From contig JAWOLC010000016.1 of assembly GCA_033853925.1 (NCBI GenBank), forward strand, positions 1 to 64,000: a stretch of 64,000 bases of DNA, in the 5' to 3' direction. Below the pieces are notes generated by a model that did not search any database, had not been told where the DNA came from, and was given only the letters and a program-made list of their open reading frames with translations. Of this stretch, positions 15,699 to 25,147 are shown in pieces (the stretch's first letter is position 1; each line of letters begins with the position of its first letter). Source of the DNA: JANXPZ01 sp033853925. GTDB lineage: Bacteria; Eisenbacteria; RBG-16-71-46. The position numbers were made by a program, and so were the translations under genes.

Positions 15699-17456
15699 AT
15701 GGCGCCGGGACCCAGCGGGCAGACCGTCCGGGAGCTCTCCCCGGAGGCCCAGGCAGCGGCTGCCTGGTTCCGGCAACTGGCGCGCGCCCTGCGCATGTTC
15801 CGCCTCTACCGGGTGGACAACCCCACGGTGGTGAGCGCGCAGGAGGCGGTCGCCACGACCCTCGCCGATCTGCTCGCGGCTCACGGAACGCTGCAGCTCC
15901 GCTTCTCGGCCACCGAGATCCGCGTGGGAGACGAGCCCGTCGTGCGGATAGCGCCGCGGGCGGCGGGCGCCGATCACGTGGCCTCGGTCACGGACGAGCT
16001 GCCCTTCCTGTTCTACCGCGACGGGGTGCGCAGGCTCACCATCCAGAGCGGTGCGCCGCGGAGCGACGTGGACTCCTTCGTCCAGATCCTGAGGAGCGCG
16101 AGCACCTCGCAAGGCGGGCAGGACGACCTGGTGACCCTGCTCTGGCAGTCCAACCTGTCGAGCCTGCACCTCGAGGCGGTGCCCCTGGAGCAGACCATCT
16201 ACGTCTCGGCGCGCGCGGGGGGCGCCGCCGTGAGCGGCGAGGCTCGCAAGGGCCAGGTCTTCGCCTGGTCGCCGACGGGCTCGGAGATCCGCGCCGATCT
16301 GGGGCAAATGGCGGGCGCCCAGGGCCTGCATCGCGACACGTTCGACGACTGGCAGCTTCCCCTGGAGAGGGTGGAGGTGCCCGAGGCGTACGAGCGGCTC
16401 CTCCCCGCGGTGGAGGCGGCCCTGCCCGGCTTCCTGCAGGCCTGGGACGAGGAGAACGCCAGGGGGTGGACCGCGCAGGCCCCGAGCTTCGTGCGCGGTC
16501 TGATCGCCATGGACGCCTCCGAGGACATGCGGCGGGCGCTCGCCCGGTCGGTCGTCACCTGGCTGAGCGGCGCGCTCGAGCGGGTGGCCTGGGACGAGGC
16601 GCAAGACGCCCTCGGGCTCCTGAACGAGCTGGACCCCGAGCGCAGGCTGTGCAACGAGGAGCTGACCTCGGCACTGGCGGGCATCGACGCGCAGGCGGTC
16701 GCCGAGCGGCTCGACGAAGGTGACGCTCTCGACCACAGCCGCCTCGCCGGCTTCGTCGTGGCGCTCGGGGCGCCGGCGGTCGGCTTCTGCGTGGACATCA
16801 TGTCGCGGGCCGACAAGGCGCGGGCGCGGGCGGCCACCGTGACGGCGCTCTGCTACCTGTGCCCCGAGCAACCCGAGATGCTGGCCCCCTGGCTCGCCGA
16901 CCCCCGCTGGCAGGTCGTGCGCAACGTGATCTTCGTGCTCGGCCTCATCGGCGGACCGGCCGTGGTCCCGCTCCTGCGCACCGTCTCCCGCCACCCCGAG
17001 CCGCGCGTCCGCCGCCAGCTCGTGCAGACGCTCGGCGCCGTGCCGCCGGAGGAGCGCACGCCCCTGCTGATCGAGCAGCTCGACTCCCGCGACTCGCAGC
17101 ATCTCGCGTCCACGCTCAACATGCTGACCCGCGACAAGGCGCCGGAGGTGGCGCGCGCCATCCTGGACTGCATCGAGTCGCCCGACTTCGAGTCCCGCGA
17201 CGAGGCCAGCCAGCGCGCCCTCTTCGCGGCCCTGGGGGATGTGGCGGGCGACCGGGAAGTGCCCGCCCTGGAGACGCTCCTCCACAAGGGGAACTGGTTC
17301 GCGCGCCGCACCTTCCAGCGGGTGGCGACGGCTCGCGCCCTGCGCCGCATCGGCACCCCTTCCGCCATGGCCGTGCTCGAGGCCGGCGTGCGGGCGCGCA
17401 GCGAGGCGGTCCGCTCGGCCTGCCTCGAGGCCCTGGCCCTCCGGAACAAGCCATGA
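15699..17456 (+). CDS. HEAT-repeat protein paired with an HD-GYP protein
   Basis: A 585-residue soluble protein of unknown function. The N-terminal region (to about residue 190) contains RMFRLYRVDNPTVV and resembles the N-terminus of the next gene. The C-terminal half (about 360-585) consists of alpha-helical HEAT-like repeats such as DPRWQVVRNVIFVLGLIGG, HPEPRVRRQLVQTLGAV and RSEAVRSACLEALALR. AGGAGG just before the ATG at 15699 fixes the start. Its stop overlaps the start of the HD-GYP gene (ATGA), so the two are probably made together. A role as scaffold or partner of the phosphodiesterase is inferred. Confidence 0.8.
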   Translation: MAPGPSGQTVRELSPEAQAAAAWFRQLARALRMFRLYRVDNPTVVSAQEAVATTLADLLAAHGTLQLRFSATEIRVGDEPVVRIAPRAAGADHVASVTDELPFLFYRDGVRRLTIQSGAPRSDVDSFVQILRSASTSQGGQDDLVTLLWQSNLSSLHLEAVPLEQTIYVSARAGGAAVSGEARKGQVFAWSPTGSEIRADLGQMAGAQGLHRDTFDDWQLPLERVEVPEAYERLLPAVEAALPGFLQAWDEENARGWTAQAPSFVRGLIAMDASEDMRRALARSVVTWLSGALERVAWDEAQDALGLLNELDPERRLCNEELTSALAGIDAQAVAERLDEGDALDHSRLAGFVVALGAPAVGFCVDIMSRADKARARAATVTALCYLCPEQPEMLAPWLADPRWQVVRNVIFVLGLIGGPAVVPLLRTVSRHPEPRVRRQLVQTLGAVPPEERTPLLIEQLDSRDSQHLASTLNMLTRDKAPEVARAILDCIESPDFESRDEASQRALFAALGDVAGDREVPALETLLHKGNWFARRTFQRVATARALRRIGTPSAMAVLEAGVRARSEAVRSACLEALALRNKP

Positions 17457-19018
17457 GCGAGGCCCCGCGCCCCTCGGTCCGGCCCGGCGACGAGCGCCTG
17501 CGCGAGCACGGCCTGCAGATCATCATGCGTTTCCTGGCGCTCATCCGCGTCGGGCGCTCCTACCAGGTGGACAACCAGGTGTTCCGCCAGCAGCTCCTCG
17601 CGTTCATCGAGGCCATGCGGCCGGTGTTCATGGAGGTGCCCGAAGCGATCCTGGTCTCGTTGGACAACGACCTCTACCTGAACGGCGTCCGGCTCCCGGT
17701 CAAGGTGACGAACCTGCGCTTCCATCAGGCGCTCATGGAGGAGTTCGGGCGGCGGCGGGTGGCCGGCGTGCGCATGCTGGACGGCATCACGCCCGCGGAG
17801 CTGGAGCGCTTCTTCCGCTACTTCCTCCAGCCCGATGTCTACCATGGGCCCGCCCTCCTCGAGGCCTGCGTCGCCGAAGGAACCACCCGGATCCTGCCGG
17901 CGGTGAACGCCTCGACCGAGGAGGGCGACTCGGCCAATCCGTTCGATCCGCGCAGCTACGACTCCTGGACGGAGGAGGCCCCGACGGCGGGCTTCGGCGA
18001 GCCCGAGGGAGGCGGCAGCGCCCCCGCCGACGCCCCGGCGCCCTACGGGGTGGCCAGCATCCGGCCCGCCGCGCGCAAGAGCTACTCCCTGGCCATGCTG
18101 GGCGCCTGCTCGCTGATCACCACGACCGCCCTGCAGGAGGGCGTCGAGATGCGGCGCGCCAAGCGGGTCGTCCAGCCCCTGATCGACGGCGCCTTCGCGA
18201 ACGAGCCGGTCGTGGTGGGGCTGTCGAGCCTCAGCCACCACGACGAGTACACCTATGCCCATTCGGTCAACGTCTGCATCGTGGCCGTGACCATGGGCCA
18301 CATCCTGGGCCTCGACCGGCGGGCGCTCGCCGATCTGGGCGTCGCCGCCCTGCTCCACGACGTGGGCAAGGCCGCGGTCTACGACCGCATCCGTCATCCC
18401 CTCGAGGAGTTCGACCCCGAGGAGCGACGGCTGGCGGAGAGCCACCCGCTCGAGGGCGCCAAGCTCCTCGCCCGCTCGACCACCCTGAATCCCTCCACCC
18501 TGCGGTGCATGCACGTGGCCCTCGAGCACCACGCGGGGTTCCGCCCGCCGGCGGCGCCCGTGACCCGGGCGGCCGGCGAGAGCGCGGGCTATCCCGACCT
18601 GCCCGCGGGCTGGCCTCTGAGCCGGCTCTCCGAGATCGTCGCCGCGGCCGACTGCTACGTGAGCCTGCAGATGCACCGCAGCGAGCGGGGCAAGTCCGTC
18701 ACGCCCTACCAGGCGCTGGGCGCGATGCTCGGGCCCTACGCCAGCCGCTTCGACCCCGCCATCCTCTGGTCCCTGGTCCACTCCGTGGGCTTCTACCCGC
18801 CCGGCCAGCTCGTGGAGCTGAGCAGCGGCGTGACCGCCGTGGTGCTGGCGCCCAACAAGGAGGACCTGTCCCGGCCGCACGTCCGCGTCATCATGGACGA
18901 GTGCGGGGTGCCCTTCTCGCCCGTCGAGGCCAAGGAGCTGCGACCCATCCCGCCGACGCTGAGCGTGCGGCGGCCGCTCGAGGCGCACGAGTACCCGGCG
19001 GTGCCGCTGGCGGGATGA
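17453..19018 (+). CDS. HD-GYP-type phosphohydrolase (probable cyclic-di-GMP phosphodiesterase)
   Basis: A 521-residue protein. Residues 1-150 hold a domain also seen in the preceding gene (SYQVDNQVFRQQLLAF). A linker follows, then an HD domain (about 225-440) with metal ligands His270 (TYAHSVNVC), His302-Asp303 (LLHDVGK), His331 and His359-His360 (ALEHHAGF). The GYP motif is displaced: a proline-rich insertion separates HHAGF from AGYPDLP, where classic enzymes read HHE.dGtGYP. Hydrolysis of cyclic-di-GMP is likely but not certain given this change. It is translated from an ATG overlapping the upstream stop. Confidence 0.87.
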   Translation: MSEAPRPSVRPGDERLREHGLQIIMRFLALIRVGRSYQVDNQVFRQQLLAFIEAMRPVFMEVPEAILVSLDNDLYLNGVRLPVKVTNLRFHQALMEEFGRRRVAGVRMLDGITPAELERFFRYFLQPDVYHGPALLEACVAEGTTRILPAVNASTEEGDSANPFDPRSYDSWTEEAPTAGFGEPEGGGSAPADAPAPYGVASIRPAARKSYSLAMLGACSLITTTALQEGVEMRRAKRVVQPLIDGAFANEPVVVGLSSLSHHDEYTYAHSVNVCIVAVTMGHILGLDRRALADLGVAALLHDVGKAAVYDRIRHPLEEFDPEERRLAESHPLEGAKLLARSTTLNPSTLRCMHVALEHHAGFRPPAAPVTRAAGESAGYPDLPAGWPLSRLSEIVAAADCYVSLQMHRSERGKSVTPYQALGAMLGPYASRFDPAILWSLVHSVGFYPPGQLVELSSGVTAVVLAPNKEDLSRPHVRVIMDECGVPFSPVEAKELRPIPPTLSVRRPLEAHEYPAVPLAG

Positions 19019-19025
19019 AGGGTGC

Positions 19026-20606
19026 TCAGGCCGCCCGGGACTGGGCCTGAGGCTGCTCCGCAGCGTCCGCGGCCTGCACGGGCAGGCGCACCCAGAAGGT
19101 GCTCCCCTCGCCCATGCGGCTGTCCACGCCGACGCGGCCGCCGTGAAGCTCGGTGAGGCGCTTGACCAGGTGGAGCCCGATGCCGAGGCCGCGCCGCTCG
19201 CCCCGCTCGCGTACGCCCTGGCCGAACAGCTCGAAGATGTGCGGCGCGTCCTCCGGCGCCACCCCGGGACCCTGATCGGTCACGCGGACGCGGAGGAAGT
19301 CCCCATCGCGCTCGGTCGCCACCAGCACCCGGCCGCCCAGGGGGCTGAACTTGATGGCGTTGGTGAGCAGGTTGACCAGCACCTGGCGCATCTTCACCTC
19401 GTCCAGCTCGACGGGCGGCAGGCTGGCGGCCAGGCACTCGACCAGCTCGATGCCCTGCTTGGCCGCCAGGGCGCGCGTGGTCTCGACGGCCGCGTGCGCC
19501 ACCTCGCTCAGCGACAGCGAGACGCAGCGCAGGGTGAGCTTGCCGCTCTCGATCCGGCTCAGGTCGAGAATGTCCTCGATCAGGCCCAGCAGGCGCTCCG
19601 CCTCGGCCCGCAACCGTCCCAGGAACTCGCGGCGCTGCTCGCCCGAGAGGCGGTCGTCGTTGTCGCAGAGCAGCTCGCCATAGCCGATGACCGAGGTGAG
19701 CGGGGTCTTGAGCTCGTGGCTGGCCGTGGACAGGAACACGTCCTTCAGGCGGTTCACCTCGTTCAGCTTCAGGTTCACCGCCTCCAGCTCCCGGGCGCGG
19801 GCGCCCAGCCGGTCCATCACCTCGGCCCGCTCCACCACCGCCGCCACGTGCTCCGCGAAGAGCTGGAGCATGTCGCAGTGATGGTCCTGGAAGACCTCGG
19901 GGTGGTTGATGCGGTTGACGTTGAGCACGCCGACGCAGCGCGAGCCCACCTTGAGCGGCAGGGACAGGGCCGAAGTGATGTTGCGGTCGCGCTTGAGGTG
20001 GGCGTAGAAGGCGCCGGAGGAGGAGTCCAGGAGGACCGCCTCGCCGCGCTCGGCCACCCAGCCGGCGATCCCCTCGCCCAGCCGCTGGCTGGCATTCCGG
20101 GCGAATTCGGACTCGAGGCCGTAGGAGGCGCGTGTCTGCAGCAGGTTGACCTCGGGGTTGTACAGCATGATCGAGGCCTGCTGGGCCTTCAGCGTGGCGA
20201 CCACCCGGCGCACGATGATCTCGAGGATGTCGTCGAGGCGGAGCTGCAGGTTCAGCGTGGCCGAGAGCTGGAACAGCGACGACAGCTCCGAGAGCCGGGT
20301 GCGCACGTCCTCCTTCTCCCGCTCCTCCTGCTCGAGCCGCTGGCGCATGCGATTCAGCTCCCGCTGCTTCAGCGTCGTGTGGAGGCAGAAGACGAGGACG
20401 AGGCCGCAGAGCCCCACCAGTGCGACATACTCCCGCTGCGAGACGGGGCTCCCGTCGTCGTTGGAGAAGCGCATCAGCGGCAGGTAGAGAAGGGGAACGG
20501 CGGCGGCCAGCGCGATGACCAGGGTCAGGGTCAGCGCCCAGAGGAGCCAGGTGCGGCGGTTGAGCTTCTCCCGCATGGATGGGGCTTCCGGCTTCATGGA
20601 CTGCAC
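19026..20606 (-). CDS. Membrane sensor histidine kinase with GAF domain
   Basis: Two N-terminal transmembrane helices (about residues 19-43 and 62-80) are followed by a coiled coil (RMRQRLEQEEREKEDVRTRL) and a GAF domain (about 120-265). The HisKA domain has the phospho-acceptor in STASHELKTPLTSVIGYGE. The ATPase domain has N box NLLTNAIKFSPLGG, G1 DQGPGV and G2 GLGIGLHLVKRL. No receiver domain is fused and no response regulator is adjacent, so it is an orphan. It converges with the HD-GYP gene, with 7 bases between stops. Other starts are ATG codons 3 and 10 codons downstream. Confidence 0.93.
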   Translation of the reverse strand: MQSMKPEAPSMREKLNRRTWLLWALTLTLVIALAAAVPLLYLPLMRFSNDDGSPVSQREYVALVGLCGLVLVFCLHTTLKQRELNRMRQRLEQEEREKEDVRTRLSELSSLFQLSATLNLQLRLDDILEIIVRRVVATLKAQQASIMLYNPEVNLLQTRASYGLESEFARNASQRLGEGIAGWVAERGEAVLLDSSSGAFYAHLKRDRNITSALSLPLKVGSRCVGVLNVNRINHPEVFQDHHCDMLQLFAEHVAAVVERAEVMDRLGARARELEAVNLKLNEVNRLKDVFLSTASHELKTPLTSVIGYGELLCDNDDRLSGEQRREFLGRLRAEAERLLGLIEDILDLSRIESGKLTLRCVSLSLSEVAHAAVETTRALAAKQGIELVECLAASLPPVELDEVKMRQVLVNLLTNAIKFSPLGGRVLVATERDGDFLRVRVTDQGPGVAPEDAPHIFELFGQGVRERGERRGLGIGLHLVKRLTELHGGRVGVDSRMGEGSTFWVRLPVQAADAAEQPQAQSRAA

Positions 20607-20797
20607 TCCCTGCCGAGGGGCGCGGCCGGGGCGGACTCGTTCCGACTGATTATCGGCAGGCCCGGCGCGAGAATGAATTGGGATCGCGACCGGCCCCCGC
20701 TATCTTGGCGACCGGTCCGGCGGCTCCCGGTGGGCGGATGCCCCGCCCCCGGAGCGCCGGTTCGGGCCCGGGCAACCCGTCTCGAGGAGGAAGCGCC

Positions 20798-21802
20798 ATG
20801 GCATCGGGCAGGGTGGTGACGGAGCGAGTGACGAGCGCCGCGCTCGAGGGCAACGCGGCCCGAGATCCGAGCGTCAGGCGGGTGCCCGTGTACCTGCCGC
20901 CCTCCTACGACGAGTCTCCGGGGTCGCGCTATCCCGTGGTCTTCGTGCTGGCGGGGTTCACGGGGCGGGGGCGCATGCTCCTGAACGACGGCCCCTGGTC
21001 GCCGGGCCTGGACGAGCGGATGGACGCCCTCGTCGCCTCCGGCTGCGGGGAGATGATCCTCGTGCTGCCCGACTGCTTCACCCGCTTCGGCGGCTCGCAG
21101 TACCTGGACTCCAGCGCCACGGGCCGCTACGAGACCCACTTGATCGAGGAGCTGGTCCCCTGGGTCGACGAGCGCTTCCGCACCTTCGCCGATCGCGACC
21201 ATCGAAGCGTGGCGGGGAAGTCCTCCGGCGGCTACGGCGCGCTCACTCTGGGGATGAAGCATCCGGACGTCTTCGCCGCCGTGGCCTGCCACAGCGGCGA
21301 CCTGTACTTCGACTACTGCTACCGCGGCGACGTGCCCAAGTTCTGCACCCAGATCCAGCTCGCCGGCGGCGTCGAGGCCTGGCTCGAGCGCTTCGCGGCC
21401 AAGAAGCAGAAGAGCCACGACGACCTGCTGACCCTCAACATCCTGGGCATGGCCGCCGCGTATTCGCCGAACCCCGCCTCGCCGCCGTTCGGCATCGACC
21501 TGCCCTGCGACCTCGTGACCGGCGGGTTCCGCGAGGATGTCTGGCGGCGCTGGCTCGAGCAGGACCCGCTCACGATGCTGGAGTCGCGCGCCGAGGCGCT
21601 GCGCTCCCTGCGGCTCCTCTACCTCGACTGCGGCACCCGGGACGAGTTCAACCTCCACCACGGCGCGAGGCTCTTCAGCCGGCGGCTCGCGGAGCTGGGC
21701 ATCCGCCACGAGTACGAGGAGTTCGACGACGGGCACATGAACGTCTCCTACCGCTACGACACGAGCCTGCCCAAGCTGGCGAAGGCACTGGCCTCCGCGT
21801 AG
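20798..21802 (+). CDS. Alpha/beta-hydrolase, putative esterase (EstD/Fes-like)
   Basis: A 334-residue protein of the esterase D / enterochelin-esterase fold. The nucleophile serine lies in VAGKSSGGYGAL, the oxyanion region near RYPVVFVLAGFTG, and the catalytic His in DDGHMNVSYRY. The GAGGAGGAAG Shine-Dalgarno supports the ATG at 20798. There is no signal peptide, so it is probably cytoplasmic. The substrate cannot be read from sequence; family members cleave S-formylglutathione, acyl esters or siderophore esters. Confidence 0.85.
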   Translation: MASGRVVTERVTSAALEGNAARDPSVRRVPVYLPPSYDESPGSRYPVVFVLAGFTGRGRMLLNDGPWSPGLDERMDALVASGCGEMILVLPDCFTRFGGSQYLDSSATGRYETHLIEELVPWVDERFRTFADRDHRSVAGKSSGGYGALTLGMKHPDVFAAVACHSGDLYFDYCYRGDVPKFCTQIQLAGGVEAWLERFAAKKQKSHDDLLTLNILGMAAAYSPNPASPPFGIDLPCDLVTGGFREDVWRRWLEQDPLTMLESRAEALRSLRLLYLDCGTRDEFNLHHGARLFSRRLAELGIRHEYEEFDDGHMNVSYRYDTSLPKLAKALASA

Positions 21803-21861
21803 TCGCGGCGGACCGCGCCGGACGAGGCGCGGCCGTTTGCGCCGCGGCCGCCTCCGGAGCC

Positions 21862-23250
21862 ATGCTCCCGCGCTCCATGACCCCAGCCGTCTTCGCGCCC
21901 GCTCGCCACGCCGATCCCGCCCCGTCCGCCGCCGAGCGCCGCCGCAGCTTCCACCTCGGTGTCTGGAACGGAGCCCTGTACCAATGGGGCGAGGGCTTCG
22001 TGGACGCGAACACTGTCCTCCCCGTGTTCCTGGCGAAGCTCACGACCTCGAACGCCCTGATCGGCTTCGGCGCGGCCCTGCTGGACATCGGCTGGTTCCT
22101 TCCCCAGTTCGCCACGGTCCCGTTCCTCTCCCGCTGGCCGCGCTCGCTCCCGCTCTATCGCTTCGCCGCGGTGCTCCGCGGCCTGGCCTTCGCCCTGCTG
22201 GCCGCGCTCATCGTGCCGCTCGCGCCGTACCCCGTCGCCCTGCTCGCCACCTTCCTCGCCTGCTACGGCACGTACGCCTTCAGCGGCGGGCTGGCCGCCG
22301 TTTCGTTCATGGAGGTGGTGGGGAAGACCGTGCCCCCCGAGCGGCTCGGGGCCTACTGGTCGCTGCGGCTCTTCTGGGGCGGGCTGCTCGTCGCCGGGGC
22401 GGGGCTGTTCGTGCGCCAGCTCCTGCACGGCGGCGCCACGCCGCCTCGCTTCGCCCTGCTCTTCGGCCTGGCCTGCGTGATGGTCTCACTGGGCTACGGC
22501 CTGTTCTCCCTGATCCGCGAGCCCGCCAGCCTGCCGCGGCCCGAGGCGGCGGGCCCCCTGGGGATGCTCCGCCAGGGCGCGGGGATGCTCGCACACGACG
22601 CCCATTTCCGGCGCCTGCTCATCGCGCGCGGCACGCTCTCGGTGTGGTTCGCCTCGGCACCGTTCATCGTGCTCTTCGCCGTGCGCGACCTCCACGGCGG
22701 GGCACGCGCCGCCGGCACCTTCCTCCTGGCGCGCATGGCCGGCTTCGTGCTCTCGAACCTGCTCTGGCACCGGGTCTCCAGCCGCCACGGCGACCGCGTG
22801 CTCATGCGGATCGGCGCGGCGGCGTGCAGCGCCCTGCCCCTGGCTGCGGCGGGGATCGCCCTCGCCTCGCCCTGGAAGCTGGGCTGGCTCCCGGCGGGCG
22901 CGGCGGTGAGCGCTCTGGAAGCCGTGGTCTGCCTGGGCGGGGCGGGACAGAGCGCCATGACCGTGGGCTACTCGAGCCTGATGCTCCTGCTCGCCCCGCC
23001 CGGCCGGCGCCAGGCGTTCATCGGGCTCATCAACACCTTCCTCGGGCCCATCATGATGCTCCCCATGTTGGGCGGAGCGCTCGTGGACTGGCTGAACGCG
23101 CCCGTGCTCTTCCTGCTCTGCGCCGCGGTGGGGCTGGTGGGCGTGCGGGCGGCGGTGAAGCTGCGGGACTCGCGCGGCCTGCCGCCCGCGGCGCGCGCGC
23201 CGAGCGAGGCGGCCTGGCCCGACGTGGATCAGCCGGGGGGTCACGGCTGA
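21862..23250 (+). CDS. Major facilitator superfamily transporter
   Basis: A 462-residue polytopic membrane protein with about 12 hydrophobic segments. Examples are LIGFGAALLDIGWFLPQFA, FALLAALIVPLAPYPVALLA and VLFLLCAAVGLVGVRAAV. The segment AVRDLHGGARAAGTFLLARM is the charged central region. The fold and length fit an MFS permease. No substrate-specific motif is recognised. It follows the esterase by 59 bases in the same direction and may be cotranscribed. Confidence 0.8.
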   Translation: MLPRSMTPAVFAPARHADPAPSAAERRRSFHLGVWNGALYQWGEGFVDANTVLPVFLAKLTTSNALIGFGAALLDIGWFLPQFATVPFLSRWPRSLPLYRFAAVLRGLAFALLAALIVPLAPYPVALLATFLACYGTYAFSGGLAAVSFMEVVGKTVPPERLGAYWSLRLFWGGLLVAGAGLFVRQLLHGGATPPRFALLFGLACVMVSLGYGLFSLIREPASLPRPEAAGPLGMLRQGAGMLAHDAHFRRLLIARGTLSVWFASAPFIVLFAVRDLHGGARAAGTFLLARMAGFVLSNLLWHRVSSRHGDRVLMRIGAAACSALPLAAAGIALASPWKLGWLPAGAAVSALEAVVCLGGAGQSAMTVGYSSLMLLLAPPGRRQAFIGLINTFLGPIMMLPMLGGALVDWLNAPVLFLLCAAVGLVGVRAAVKLRDSRGLPPAARAPSEAAWPDVDQPGGHG

Positions 23251-23432
23251 TCGGCGGGCCTCCGCGTCTCCGCTCCGGGTGCTCGCCACCGAGCGGCCAG
23301 ATCACTTGTCGAGATCGAACGGCCATTTCACCTGCTGACGACACTGGACCCGCGCGGCTTCACAGCAGGAGCGGGCGGCCGCTATACTCCCGCCTCCGCA
23401 CGGACCCGGATCCCACCACGAGCGCGACGACC

Positions 23433-23615
23433 ATGATCCGAGAGATCTCCCAGGACACGCTGGCCGCCACCGGCAAGACGGAGCGCACGCGCATCTCCTG
23501 CCCCGGCTGCGGCCGAAACGACTACGTCCAGTGGCCGGCTTCCGAGGAGACGTTCCACTGGAAGTGCTTCAACTGCCACGGAGAATTCGACCTCCATCGC
23601 CAGGCGGCTCACTGA
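23433..23615 (+). CDS. Small zinc-ribbon protein
   Basis: A 60-residue protein with two CxxC knuckles, ISCPGCGRND and KCFNCHGEFD, separated by 21 residues. This forms a treble-clef or rubredoxin-like zinc ribbon. It has no membrane segment. It lies 91 bases before queE. Function is unknown; zinc ribbons of this size often act in RNA or transcription complexes. Confidence 0.65.
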   Translation: MIREISQDTLAATGKTERTRISCPGCGRNDYVQWPASEETFHWKCFNCHGEFDLHRQAAH

Positions 23616-23706
23616 GCCAGGCGCCGCCCGGCTCGGGAGCGCCTTCCCCCGCCGGGGCCCGGGCGCCCGACGCGGTCCGCCACCCGCTGCGGCAGAGCGT
23701 CGGGGC

Positions 23707-24402
23707 ATGAACCTCATGGACCGCGACTCCCCCGCCACGCCCGCCTCCCTCAGGGTCAGCGAGGTCTTTCTCTCCCTCCAGGGAGAAGGTCCCTCCGCCG
23801 GCGTGCCCGCCCACTTCGTCCGGGTGCAGGGCTGCAGCGTGGGCTGCGGCTGGTGCGACACGAAGTACTCGTGGGAGGCGCGCGGGGGGCGCGACAGCGG
23901 CATCGAGGCCCTGCTCGAGGAGGCGAGGGCGCTGGGGGAGGCGCCGTTGCTGGTCGTGACCGGGGGCGAGCCGCTCGAGGCCCCGGCGCTTCCGGAGCTG
24001 CTCGAGCGGGCGCTGGCGCGCTGGGAGCGGGTCGAGGTCGAGACGAGCGGGGTGCAGCCGCCCCCGCTCTCGCGCGAGCGCTTGTTCTGGAACGTGTCGC
24101 CCAAGCTGCCGCGGGCCACGCCGCGCTGGGCCGAGACCTGGCGCCATGTGGCCGCGTGGCGGGCCGAGCCCCGCGCCACCTTCAAGATCGTGGTCGGGGC
24201 GCCCCCCGACGAGGCGGACGCCCTCCGGCTGATCGCGGCCCACGACCTGCCTCCCGCGCGCGTGATGCTGATGCCCGAGGGCGTGACCGACTCCGCCGTG
24301 CGCGAGCGCGCGCGCTCTCTCGCCGAGGTCTGCAAGCGCCATGGCTTCCGTCTCTCGCCGCGTCTCCACGTCTGGCTGTGGGGCGCGAGGCGCGGCGTCT
24401 GA
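23707..24402 (+). CDS. queE: 7-carboxy-7-deazaguanine synthase QueE
   Basis: A radical-SAM enzyme converting 6-carboxytetrahydropterin to 7-carboxy-7-deazaguanine, the third step of the preQ0/queuosine pathway. It shows SEVFLSLQGEGPSAGVPAHF and the shortened QueE cluster motif CSVGCGWCDTKYSW (CxxxCxxC). The SAM-binding VVTGGEPLEAPAL follows, with FKIVVGAP further on. The 231-residue length is normal. It overlaps queC (TGATG). Confidence 0.95.
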   Translation: MNLMDRDSPATPASLRVSEVFLSLQGEGPSAGVPAHFVRVQGCSVGCGWCDTKYSWEARGGRDSGIEALLEEARALGEAPLLVVTGGEPLEAPALPELLERALARWERVEVETSGVQPPPLSRERLFWNVSPKLPRATPRWAETWRHVAAWRAEPRATFKIVVGAPPDEADALRLIAAHDLPPARVMLMPEGVTDSAVRERARSLAEVCKRHGFRLSPRLHVWLWGARRGV

Positions 24403-25145
24403 TGGCTGCGGCCCCGCAGGCTCCCGCGGGCCGGCGCGCCGTGGTGCTGCTCTCGGGCGGCCTGGATTCGACCACCTGCCTCGCCTGGGCGCAGGCCCGG
24501 GGCTTCGTGTGCTGGACGCTCGCCGTGGACTACGGCCAGCGCCATCGCCTGGAGCTGGAGGCGGCGCGGCGCGTGGCCCACGCCCTGCAGGCCGCGGATC
24601 ACCGCGAGGTCCGCATGGACCTGCGGGCCATCGGCGGCTCGGCGCTCACGGCCGCGATCCCCGTGCCCCGCGATCGCGACCCCCAGGCGATGGGCGCGGA
24701 CATCCCCGTCACCTACGTACCGGCGCGCAACCTGGTGCTCTTGGGGCTCGGGCTCGGTCTGGCCGAGACGATCGGCGCCCAGGATCTCGTGGCGGGGATG
24801 AACGCGCTCGACTACTCGGGCTACCCCGACTGCCGCCCCGAGTTCGTGAGGGCCTTCGAACGGCTGGCGAGGCTGGGCACGCGCGCCGGGCAGGAGGGGG
24901 CCGCCTTCACCGTGCACACGCCCCTCATGAGCCTCGACAAGGCGGGCATCATCCGCCTCGGCCTCTCGCTCGGCGTGGACTACTCGCTCACGCATTCGTG
25001 CTACGATCCCGCGCCCGACGGAGCGGCTTGCGGGCGCTGCGATGCCTGCGGGCTGCGCCTCAAGGGGTTCCGCGAGGCCGGCGTGCCCGATCCGGTGCGC
25101 TACGCGGCCGGCGCCCCCGATGTCACGGGCCGGGCTCGGAGCTGA
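24402..25145 (+). CDS. queC: 7-cyano-7-deazaguanine synthase QueC
   Basis: An ATP-dependent ligase turning carboxy-deazaguanine into preQ0. The PP-loop VVLLSGGLDSTTCLAWA is at the N-terminus. The C-terminal zinc site HSCYDPAPDGAACGRCDACGLR has four cysteines with the usual spacing. The family motif AVDYGQRHRLELEAA is intact. Its ATG shares two bases with the queE stop, and queD starts 2 bases after its stop. Confidence 0.95.
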   Translation: MAAAPQAPAGRRAVVLLSGGLDSTTCLAWAQARGFVCWTLAVDYGQRHRLELEAARRVAHALQAADHREVRMDLRAIGGSALTAAIPVPRDRDPQAMGADIPVTYVPARNLVLLGLGLGLAETIGAQDLVAGMNALDYSGYPDCRPEFVRAFERLARLGTRAGQEGAAFTVHTPLMSLDKAGIIRLGLSLGVDYSLTHSCYDPAPDGAACGRCDACGLRLKGFREAGVPDPVRYAAGAPDVTGRARS

Positions 25146-25147
25146 CG

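Noticed and set aside
16853..18988. Long minus-strand open frame across the HEAT and HD-GYP genes
   Set aside because: Antisense to genes with recognisable motifs and good ribosome-binding sites; its protein has no recognisable domain.
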